Assembly: GCA_012862575.1 (NCBI GenBank)
Contig: BLSF01000019.1
Coordinates: forward strand, 496,001-560,000
Direction of reading: 5' to 3'
Length of the DNA stretch: 64,000 nt
Origin: Parietichytrium sp. I65-24A
Taxonomy: Eukaryota > Sar > Bigyra > Thraustochytrida > Thraustochytriidae
Shown here: piece by piece, positions 31,905 through 40,421 of the stretch
Numbering within the stretch: the stretch's first letter is position 1
Layout of the letters: the number at the start of each line of letters is the position of its first letter
Notes under the pieces: model-generated
Databases searched by the model: none
Told to the model about the DNA's origin: nothing
What the model saw: only the letters and a program-made list of their open reading frames with translations
Position numbers and translations under genes: made by a program

Positions 31905-33206
31905 ATGGACAATCAAGCTCTGCTTCTTGGGCGGATGAAAGCCAAATGGCTCGGAGTACTGCAGAGACGCCAAGCTGCAAGAGATGCTCTCATGGAGCGA
32001 GAAAAGCTTGACCTGGACAGCAGACTGAAATGTGAATTGCACGACCTCATGGCCTTTGGCTACAACATAGTGGCTGGAAAGTGGGCATCCGCACATGCGA
32101 GAATCGCCAGGTTGCTCAACCGAGGGGCATCCCCAGCATTTGATGACAACGAGTTCGTGCGAGTGAATCTCGGGCAACTAGAGTATCATGTACTGAGTGA
32201 GGCTCCCGACTTGGCCCCATGTGAATTCCGCGCCCGATTCGCCGTGATGAATGACTTGGTGGCCTGTCCCTCCACCGCGTGGTTGACGAACCTCTGCTAC
32301 GTAGGAAATGGAGGAGAGGCTCTTCCCTTTTTCACGCTTTACTCAGCCATGTATGGAATGTCGTATCATGGAACTTGGACAGTGTCCAGGTACGTAAGGG
32401 CCAAAGCTCTCGAGTCTTTCAAGATTATGGTCATAGTTGCAAGACACCTCTTGGAAGGTGGTCAGTTGAAGGACCTTTCACCAACTCGATACAGCTTTTG
32501 CACTCTGAAAGGCCTTGTCACCGAAACGCTCTGCTATGTTGGGCACCGCCCGGAAGGATTAGAGAGTGCTGTGGCGGATATTCTCTCCTTCTTTTGGGCG
32601 ATTGAGCATACTGCGGACTCCAATTATTCCATTCCCACAGTACGAATTTGCAAGTCGTACAGCGACGAGCTGAATAGCACGCCTGGATGCTGGAACTTGA
32701 AAGTCAGCGCATACTTTTTAACCCAGACCCATCCAATGCTGTTCGAGGCTCTGACGAGACGAATTTGCATCGATGAACGGCAAGCCCGCAACTACTTGGA
32801 CTATTGCAGCACCAGCTCGGAAAGCCGCGGGGCCCTTTTAGACTTGGTCGGGAGAAGACTGTACGTCGCAGAGATGCTCACCTCCACCAGCTTTCTTAAA
32901 GAACTGTGCCGTCGTCGCGAGAGAAAACTGATCGAGCTTCTTTTTGAGCGGGTTCCTCAAAGAATTGCAAGCGTCGTTCCATTCCTTCTGGAAACGCTCA
33001 GATCCAAATCGGTACGCGGAAAGAAGGACAAGCTTATTGAATTTGTTGCCAGCCAGCAGAGCTGTGTCACTGCTCAAGCTAAGAGCAAAGAGCTTTCTGA
33101 TGAGGATACTTCTGTCGAGAACCTCAAATCCTCAGGTCCGCTTCCAAATTTGGGCGATAGTGACGACCGAGAGTGGGTTCTCGTGTCCGTCCACTCACCA
33201 CATTGA
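31905..33206 (+). CDS. Protein of unknown function, downstream of and in frame with the LITAF-like gene
   Basis: This is 433 residues from the first ATG. It is predominantly alpha-helical in appearance, with a Lys/Arg/Glu N-terminus (RMKAKWLGVLQRRQAARD) and a Cys/Trp-containing core. The C-terminus is Ser/Asp-rich and ends DREWVLVSVHSPH. I recognise no family. The open frame extends upstream through 31851 to the TGA of the LITAF-like frame without another stop. The gene either has a 54-base 5' spacer or is the second part of a longer protein. Confidence 0.65.
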   Translation: MDNQALLLGRMKAKWLGVLQRRQAARDALMEREKLDLDSRLKCELHDLMAFGYNIVAGKWASAHARIARLLNRGASPAFDDNEFVRVNLGQLEYHVLSEAPDLAPCEFRARFAVMNDLVACPSTAWLTNLCYVGNGGEALPFFTLYSAMYGMSYHGTWTVSRYVRAKALESFKIMVIVARHLLEGGQLKDLSPTRYSFCTLKGLVTETLCYVGHRPEGLESAVADILSFFWAIEHTADSNYSIPTVRICKSYSDELNSTPGCWNLKVSAYFLTQTHPMLFEALTRRICIDERQARNYLDYCSTSSESRGALLDLVGRRLYVAEMLTSTSFLKELCRRRERKLIELLFERVPQRIASVVPFLLETLRSKSVRGKKDKLIEFVASQQSCVTAQAKSKELSDEDTSVENLKSSGPLPNLGDSDDREWVLVSVHSPH

Positions 33207-34154
33207 CTACCACACACAAACCGTTTGAATAATAATTAAAATACCCTGACGCAAACTAAACTACAGACAAGTAAACAGCTAGTCATAACACTGTCATCAA
33301 ACCCCATCACTCAGCGCCGCTCTTCGCACAGCTTGGGCGTGCCGCAGGCGGTCGATTTCCTCGTCCTCACATCTATTTCACTCAGCGCCAAGTATTTGGC
33401 TTTCATAGGTATACACTTTCCACCAACAAACTCTAAAACAACCCATTTTCATGTTGGTCTCCAATTGATTGCACCATCTCTTGAACCAAGATCCGTCGAG
33501 TCACCCACATCCCATTAAAAATTGAACGACGAAACGAGACGCCTGCATGCCATACATTTGCTTTGATCCAAAGACATTTGGACTGCATTGGGACTTCAGT
33601 AAAACAGTTACGGTCGTTACACATCGTTACGCCTCCTTCTAGCAAGCACTTACAGGTAGTCAGCGCAACCCACGGGTACATTACTGAAAAGACTATACTT
33701 AACTATCGTAGTGTTTAGATATTTTTTTCCATTGTGTACCAGCAACAAGCCTACACGCGCACCTACCCTTTTCTTAATACGCCTATAACCAGCGCTATAC
33801 CACGACGTAACGGCCTGGGTTCTAATAAAAAACCACTGAATACTATTAGTAGAAATACGGAACGGTACTACCTAGCTAGTGGTTAGCACGACAGGTATAG
33901 ATTGGTTAGTGATGACTCTTATTGTGAGTTAGACAGGCAATGGAATGAGCAGTTTAGGTTAGTGAATGAATTGATGCATGTATGTAAGAATGTAAGAATG
34001 AAAAGAAGAGAAGATGTTGCATGGAGACGGAGAAGGAGACAACGCGGAGGTGGCGTAACGGTGATTGTAGGCTGGGTAAAAGCGCGACGAATTGGCGAAG
34101 GTGTAGCTGGAGCACGTGGCGATTGTGGTCATTCGTTGATAGGACGGGGTCAGA
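33207..34154. other. Intergenic region
   Basis: About 950 bases between plus-strand genes. The 33680-33900 part is AT-rich with TAATACGCC, CTAGCTAG and ACTAGTA-type words resembling the composition at 600-1900, distinct from coding DNA. No coding frame is supported. Confidence 0.55.
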
Positions 34155-35723
34155 ATGCCATGGCTCATCAAAGATAAGGAGGATCCGTCGAAAAACCTGC
34201 TCTTCGTGCACGTGCCAAGATGCGGAGGGACCTCGCTGAGCAAACAGTTTGGCGTGCTGGGCAAGAGCTGTAAAGGGAGGGACTGGTACCACCAGGCGGG
34301 GATGAGGTACTTTCAGTATAGGTACTTTGTCCTGGAAAGCGCCAATTATCCGCTCATGACGATTGAGAACATCATCTTTCTGATCGAGTATATCATTGCA
34401 ATTGTCCTCATCGCGACTGGAGTCAACTCGGTGGCCCAGTACTCTCTGTTTGGAACCGGCGGCTTGATGTTCATCAGCTCGACGTTCCTGTTCACGGCGC
34501 CCGTCATCGGAAGAAATAAGGTCATGCGGAGGTTCTATGGCATTTTTGTCGGCAGAATCTTGTGCAACTTTGTGGGAAGTAACGAATGGCTCACGGGGAC
34601 TTCTCATTTGGGCTTCCTTGTTCACTTTACTGCGGCTAAGATGCTCAAGTATAATTTAATCTCCCAGGAAGAGCTGGATAAGGCCGACAGCTTTGCGATC
34701 GTTCGCAACCCGTACTCCCGCATGGTGTCCATCTATATGTACAACCGCATGGGCCCTCTTGAGCCATTCAAATCTTTTGTGAAAGACTGGGTTCACAACA
34801 AGATGAAGATCTACCGGAAAAACCGGTCCACGGAGGAGTGGGACATTTACTGTCACGCGGTCCCTGCCTTTGAGTTTACTCACATGAACGGAATGCAGAT
34901 TGTCAAGTGTATCGTCAAGCAGGAAGAGCTCAAGACACTGTGGTTCCCTGGTCTCACCAAAATGTCCACGCGCCACAACAAGCGCCTTTCCGAGATTCCT
35001 CCCAAAGTTGCGGAGGCGTTGCGAGGAATGCCGCACACCAATCAGCGTTCAAGGTCCAAGCCGTGGTGGGACTACTACGACCAAGAAACCCTCAACCTTG
35101 TTGCGGAAGCCTACAAGGAGGACTTTTACTACTTTGGCTACGAGACCACCTTGCCGAATCGATTGGACCTCCAGGCACCACCTATTGAAACAGATTCCTT
35201 GCGGGCGATCAAGCCTTTCTCGTCAAACTTAGATTTTAGCATTTACAAAACAACGAGCCTGAAGGACATGGCCACAGCAAAGACCCAGCAGTCGCGTCTC
35301 AATGCCATTCAAGAGAGCGAAGGAAGCAGCTCGCAGGCAAACTTGGATAGGGATTCCGAGATACTGGACAGGATCGAGAAAGGGGAGAGTTTAGAAGATA
35401 TTAGACAAGAGAGGAATGGTGGTCTTGAGATGCAAAACGTGTCCAGCAACGGTCGCCCACTTTCTACCAACTCTGCGGCGTTCGCGTATGCAACGTCTTC
35501 TCCCGATGCCGCCTCTAAAGCACTCGCGGCGACTAGCTCATCAAATGCAGACGAGGCGGCATTAGGTTCTTCGGATCTCCTCAAGCAAACTAGTGACTCT
35601 ATTTCCCCACTAGACGTGGCGGACCCTCACGAAGACCTGCATATCGAAGACGATGTTGACACTATCCACTCTGCATCAGAAGATGAAGCCGAAACCCCAT
35701 CTTCCAAGGTTGCTCTCTCTTAA
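34155..35723 (+). CDS. Sulfotransferase-family protein with two internal membrane helices
   Basis: This is 522 residues. The PAPS 5'-phosphosulfate loop is seen at residues 15-29 (LLFVHVPRCGGTSLS) and the 3'-phosphate-binding motif at 182-192 (IVRNPYSRMVS). Both are typical of the carbohydrate sulfotransferase (Sulfotransfer_2) family. The conserved late segment EAYKEDFYYFGY follows. Between the two PAPS motifs are two hydrophobic helices (about residues 70-90 and 98-117) not normally found inside this fold; the family usually has one N-terminal anchor. The Ser/Ala/acidic C-terminal 170 residues look disordered. A role in sulfating glycans in the secretory pathway is inferred from the family. 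Confidence 0.8.
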   Translation: MPWLIKDKEDPSKNLLFVHVPRCGGTSLSKQFGVLGKSCKGRDWYHQAGMRYFQYRYFVLESANYPLMTIENIIFLIEYIIAIVLIATGVNSVAQYSLFGTGGLMFISSTFLFTAPVIGRNKVMRRFYGIFVGRILCNFVGSNEWLTGTSHLGFLVHFTAAKMLKYNLISQEELDKADSFAIVRNPYSRMVSIYMYNRMGPLEPFKSFVKDWVHNKMKIYRKNRSTEEWDIYCHAVPAFEFTHMNGMQIVKCIVKQEELKTLWFPGLTKMSTRHNKRLSEIPPKVAEALRGMPHTNQRSRSKPWWDYYDQETLNLVAEAYKEDFYYFGYETTLPNRLDLQAPPIETDSLRAIKPFSSNLDFSIYKTTSLKDMATAKTQQSRLNAIQESEGSSSQANLDRDSEILDRIEKGESLEDIRQERNGGLEMQNVSSNGRPLSTNSAAFAYATSSPDAASKALAATSSSNADEAALGSSDLLKQTSDSISPLDVADPHEDLHIEDDVDTIHSASEDEAETPSSKVALS

Positions 35724-35917
35724 ATTGGACTCAATAACAAGACTCTACAATATCTATCGTCGCTTCTATTATTATTTTCAGAGTCTGCTCTTTACCGACT
35801 ACCACAGCTTTATTCAGGGGCAAACTAGTCAAACACATGCTCTCGTCAGAGCAACAAGAGTTTCAAATCTTTATAAATTGATGCAGCAGGAGACCGACCT
35901 GGTGCGCTCGAATCTCC

Positions 35918-36733
35918 TCACACCTCCGTGGTGTTGATGACGCGCAGACTGTCTTGCAGCTTGGCTGTGTATCTCGTGAGCGTCTCCACAATCTCGTCAT
36001 CCTCTTTCTCCCGCAGCACGCTCTCTTCTTGAATGGTGTTCTTAAGCACCACAATCTCCTTCTCCAAAAAGTTGTGAAACCGCTCTGTGCGACTCTTGCG
36101 TAATGAGACGCTCTCTTCCAGCAGTGTCTTCAACTCTTGGTACTTTTGCTCGCGCACGTTCCTCTCGGTGTCCAAATCTTCTGCAACAATCTTCTCGTGT
36201 CTCTCCAGTCTGTCTGTGATCTCTTTTTCGCGTATGAGCCGCGCGGCCTTCTCTTCCTCAAACTCAACCTGGAATTTCGTCAAGCGCTCCGTCAGCTCCG
36301 CGCCCCGACGTTCAATGTCGGCCGGTATAATAACCTTCTGTTCCTCCAATGCACCTTCCAGCTCATCCACGCGCTGGTTCAGAGCTACGATCGAAACCTC
36401 GAGGGCCTCCATCTTCTTTTGCATAGCCTGCAGCAGCTCCTCCTTGGTATCTTCAATCTTGTCACTGCACCACACCTGGAGTGACTTTATCGTCTCTTCC
36501 CGCTTCTTGATCTCCCGCTCCAATACTTGCTCGAGGCCTGACATCTCGTCGCGGAGCTCTGTGAGAGCATGCTCGTCCTTTTCTCTCCTCTGCCGTGTCC
36601 CCTCCAGCATCTCCCCTTCGAAAGACTCGAACTTGCTCACCAGCGAGTTTAGCCTCACTTTCGTCGCTTCCGACATCTTTGTGGGCACGAGCGCCGTGTC
36701 CACGCCTTTCCTGTTCGCCCCTTTCGACTCCAT
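35918..36733 (-). CDS. SF-assemblin / beta-giardin family protein
   Basis: This is 271 residues, the usual size for the family, and almost entirely coiled coil after a short Lys/Thr N-terminal head. The periodic pattern is characteristic: LVSKFESFEGEML near the start, ELRDEMSGLEQVLEREIKKRE and the later EEEKAARLIREKEI. SF-assemblin polymerises into striated fibres attached to basal bodies; in apicomplexans it organises daughter-cell budding. It implies that the organism has basal bodies, flagella or a derived fibre. It converges with the sulfotransferase gene (194 bases between stops). Confidence 0.88.
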   Translation of the reverse strand: MESKGANRKGVDTALVPTKMSEATKVRLNSLVSKFESFEGEMLEGTRQRREKDEHALTELRDEMSGLEQVLEREIKKREETIKSLQVWCSDKIEDTKEELLQAMQKKMEALEVSIVALNQRVDELEGALEEQKVIIPADIERRGAELTERLTKFQVEFEEEKAARLIREKEITDRLERHEKIVAEDLDTERNVREQKYQELKTLLEESVSLRKSRTERFHNFLEKEIVVLKNTIQEESVLREKEDDEIVETLTRYTAKLQDSLRVINTTEV

Positions 36734-37726
36734 TTTGCCACTCTCTCACTCTCTCACCCGCTCAGCATTCACCACCTTTCCTCCCCGACCTGCACAATCC
36801 GCAGCGAAAGCAAGAAGACCCAACTCTTTCACGCCAAAGTCAAAGTGCGCGGGACCTCTTCCACCGCCGCTTTGCAGAGAGTTTATGTACGAATTCGCCT
36901 CACCTTCACGTGAATTGGCAAGCGCTTGCCAGCGACCGTGAGCGCGGGTTGCTTTTTCAACTTTTTCAACTTGTTCACTTGCTTCGCATTCACTTGCCTA
37001 CCTTGCCATCTCTCTCTTTCTCTCTTTTGCTGTCTCTCGCGTGCATGCACTTGTGTAAATGTAAAAGTGACCGTTGCCGGAGTATTTGTCACGGTTGGAG
37101 TTGGAAAGTTCGCGCGACGATGCCGTCTTTTGTGACGTGAGTGCCATGACATCGATATTGATACTTGGATGATATGTATACACGGAGGAGTCAGAGTTGC
37201 GTTGTCTCGAAGGAGATGGACTAGGGGACGATAGGGGGACGATGGCGGGCAGAAAGGGAAAATAAATCATCATGTGCAATGTTTTCACAACTCACTTTAA
37301 AAACAAAATCCAAAACGTTTCGCGTTGCACATGTGTGATTTAGAAAAACAGTGTCAAAACCCAAGTCCAACTTTCTTCGCTGAATTCAAAACTTCGGAAT
37401 TCGGATGTGGAAGATGTAGAAGATGTAGAAGAGCACACCATCACACCATACAACGAGCTCATGTACTAGCGAGCTCATGGCATCTCATGGCGATGTGACG
37501 TGAGATAACCAGTCGTCACCTAACAAAGATCATGATGCACAGACGGAGATAGAGGAGACCAGGCAAGATACTGAGATTGGATCCCTTTGCAGCCACGGTC
37601 ATTCGTCATTCGTCATTCGTCACTCTCCAAACTCTTCAGTTGTCAGTTGTCAGTCGTTGGCGAGGCACTTGGAGGCAGTGGGCGGGCTGCGCAGGTGGTG
37701 AGAGATCTGGAGGGGGCAGAGATAAG
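36734..37726. promoter_or_regulatory. Divergent intergenic region between SF-assemblin and NIPA-like genes
   Basis: About 1 kb with both promoters expected. It has CTCACTCTCTCAC-type sequence beside the SF-assemblin start, CTCTCTTT tracts at 37010-37040, a GATGTAGAA duplicate at 37406-37426 and GTCATTC/CAGTCGT-type repeats at 37598-37660. No coding frame is supported. Confidence 0.5.
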
Positions 37727-39616
37727 ATGAGATGTCAGGCGGCGTGGACGCTCGCGGCCCTGGAAGTGGTGCTCAGACTCGCTGGCGTCGCGGAGGGCTC
37801 ACTGTGCGAAAAGCGCGACAGCAACCTGGCGTCCAAGTGCGACCTCCCCACGGGCCTGGAGCTGTGCAGCGACATCACATACTCGGCGTGTTTGACAGAG
37901 GATAGCTGGGCGGAACAAGAGGAGCTGGCTATCAGCAAGTTCAAGAGGGTGCTGGATCAATACGGATATATTTTAAATAGGTCGAAGACTTGTTATGAGA
38001 CTGTTCAAAGGTATCAGTGTGCCAAGATGTTTCCAGCGTGCGAGAGCTTTGGGACGACCGCGGAGCACCTTTGCCCCTCTGAATGTAACAAAGTCAAGGA
38101 CGCGTGCTCCTCCCTAGTGGCCAACGAAAGCGGAGTTATTGAAGAACTGTATTCTATCGATCTCCAAGCGCTGGCAGCGATATGCGGGCCGGATACATGG
38201 CAGATCACTGCCTCCGACAAAGATGACGACGAAGAGTGCTTTGCGCTGGATTACACCGGACCTAGCTATTTCTTGTGGGCTGTGGGGCTCGGCCTGACAG
38301 TTGGCTTCTCCTTCATGAACGCCGTTGCACTCAATTTGCAAAAGCTTTCCCTCAATTGGCACAAGCCAGATGTCCCCGTTCTCAAGCAGCCGCTGTGGTT
38401 GCTTGGTTTTGTCATGCTTCTTCTGGGCTCAGCAATGGACTTTGTGGCACTGGGGTTGGCCCCGGCGTCTCTATTAGCTCCTCTGGCGGCGTTGTCTCTC
38501 GTTTGGAACATGATAGCTGCGCCTTGCTTTCTCAAGGAAAAGCTGACCAAGAGCCAAATCGCAGCCACCTTAATTATATTCATCGGCGCCGTAGTGACGG
38601 TCGTCTTTGCAAGCCATACCTCGCCGGCGTACACGCTTGCGGACTTAAAACTTCTCTTCCTGAGAGAGCCGATGAAAGTTTATACCGCGGTCGTCCCGTG
38701 CTTCATTCTCTTGCATATGATTGCAATCGAGATTGTGGAACGCCTCCCAGAGTTCGGCAAAGAACTCTCTATGGTTAAAAGTATTCACATGATTGGGTAC
38801 GCTGGTGCTGCGGGAACGACTGGCGGCCAATCCATTCTGTTCGCGAAGGCTACGGTCGAGCTTCTAAAGTCGGCCATTGAAGGGGTCTCTGGTGTGTGGA
38901 AATCCGGGGAAACCTACCTTATTGTATCTGGCATGGTGTTTTGCTTGCTTATCCAAATTACCTACTTGAATGGCGGGCTTTTGCATCACAACGCGCTGAT
39001 TGTTGTACCTGTATATCAGGCGTATTGGATCGTCAGCGGCGTTATTGGAGGTCTGGTGTACTTTGATGAGATCCGCTCGTTCTCTCCCCTGCAGCTTGGC
39101 ATGTTTTCTGTGGGCGTTCTTATCTCCATCGCGGGAGTCGCCTTTTTGGCATATTTGGCGAACCAGCATCATCACCATAGTATCCGCCCACGGCGGAGAA
39201 GCAGTGGCGACGACCACTCCAGTGTCAGCGACGACGAAGACGAGTTTGACGATCTGGACAAGGACTTTTACGCGGACGAGAATGCATTTAATGCGTTTGT
39301 AGATTCCACCCCTCGCGCAGGAGTCGCGGAGGTCCTGCTCGACATGGGTATTGCCCCTGCCAAAGTTCGGCGCTTGGTCGGTAACACTAATCCTCGACTT
39401 CGCTCGCAGAGGCGAAAGGAGCTCATTTTGACGGAGATGGGGGTTCGTCCCGAGATCGCGGCGCAACTACTTCGATCCGCCTCTGACCGTCACAATCTCC
39501 AGCTTTCGCGAATGCATCTAGAAGATCCTGATGACAGACCTCTCCCGCCAGTCCAAGAAGGAGGCGATGGCCACTATGATACTGGGTCTTTCAACATCCA
39601 GAGCGCTTCTCTGTGA
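37727..39616 (+). CDS. NIPA-type magnesium transporter with N-terminal Frizzled-like cysteine-rich domain
   Basis: This is 629 residues from ATG 37727; the first 25 residues form a signal peptide. Residues 27-150 contain about 14 cysteines, including RYQCAKMFPACESF and CPSECNKVKDAC, the spacing of Frizzled-type extracellular domains. From about residue 180 nine hydrophobic helices follow with NIPA features (VALNLQKLSL, LGSAMDFVALG, APLAALSLVWN, FIGAVVTVVFASH). NIPA proteins carry Mg2+ across plasma or endosomal membranes. A His-rich and acidic loop (HHHHSIRPRRR, DDEDEFDDLD) and a helical cytosolic tail end the protein. The added ectodomain is not standard for the family. Confidence 0.85.
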   Translation: MRCQAAWTLAALEVVLRLAGVAEGSLCEKRDSNLASKCDLPTGLELCSDITYSACLTEDSWAEQEELAISKFKRVLDQYGYILNRSKTCYETVQRYQCAKMFPACESFGTTAEHLCPSECNKVKDACSSLVANESGVIEELYSIDLQALAAICGPDTWQITASDKDDDEECFALDYTGPSYFLWAVGLGLTVGFSFMNAVALNLQKLSLNWHKPDVPVLKQPLWLLGFVMLLLGSAMDFVALGLAPASLLAPLAALSLVWNMIAAPCFLKEKLTKSQIAATLIIFIGAVVTVVFASHTSPAYTLADLKLLFLREPMKVYTAVVPCFILLHMIAIEIVERLPEFGKELSMVKSIHMIGYAGAAGTTGGQSILFAKATVELLKSAIEGVSGVWKSGETYLIVSGMVFCLLIQITYLNGGLLHHNALIVVPVYQAYWIVSGVIGGLVYFDEIRSFSPLQLGMFSVGVLISIAGVAFLAYLANQHHHHSIRPRRRSSGDDHSSVSDDEDEFDDLDKDFYADENAFNAFVDSTPRAGVAEVLLDMGIAPAKVRRLVGNTNPRLRSQRRKELILTEMGVRPEIAAQLLRSASDRHNLQLSRMHLEDPDDRPLPPVQEGGDGHYDTGSFNIQSASL

Positions 39617-40421
39617 ACACCACTCTATTCTCCTGATCTAATAAACCAACCACATCCACCGCTTACATCTTGACTCCTTCAACTGACTGACCTTTTGAGA
39701 CTCGGAGGTCCAGCATCGAAGCCTGAGGTCTCAGTTTCGCCCATCATGATGCGATACCTTTCAAGAGGCATCTGCTACGGCGAGGACGCCAAACCTACTA
39801 CTCATCAGCAGCTCGTCCCATGAATTGACGGTCATTCGCAATCCACACATACATTTCAGATTCAGCAATTTACTACTAAAGCTCTGTCAGCCAAGCGACG
39901 GTTACGGTTACGTCTCTCGGGCTCAGCTACGCCGCCACTATCCTCGCGACATAAAACCACATTCACAAACCATGGGCAAACCGATGCTCGTTCGACTTCA
40001 ACTCGAATTTCAAGTTGGCCGCAACTACAAAGATTTACCATTCACAGTCAGCATCGACTGTCAAGCGGAACATCTCCAGCACCAGCCCCAGCCCCAGCCC
40101 CAGCTCCACGAACACAAACATGAACAACATGAACGCTTAACTTCAATCCCAAAACACCCAAAGTCAGAGTTTTCAAACTGTTCTCATTGACAACTTTGAC
40201 TTGAAAAACAACTCGCATCCAACTTGTTGCATTGCTGCGGTTAATCAATCAAGAAAGCTATCGAACAGCTGCGACCCTCTCGCAAGGCCAGTGCGCGGTC
40301 GGCCGGCAGCCTTGCGCGTGCTGGAAGGGGCGAGCTTCATACAGAGAAGGGCAGGTGGATAGACAGTTTGGTTGACTTTGATCTCCAGGAAGGCAGCCCA
40401 TATCTAGCTGGATATAGATCC
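39617..40421. other. Intergenic region
   Basis: About 800 bases between plus-strand genes, with AATAAACC at 39641 as a possible polyadenylation signal and a CAGCCC/CCAGCCC repeat at 40080-40105. Short frames only. Confidence 0.6.
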
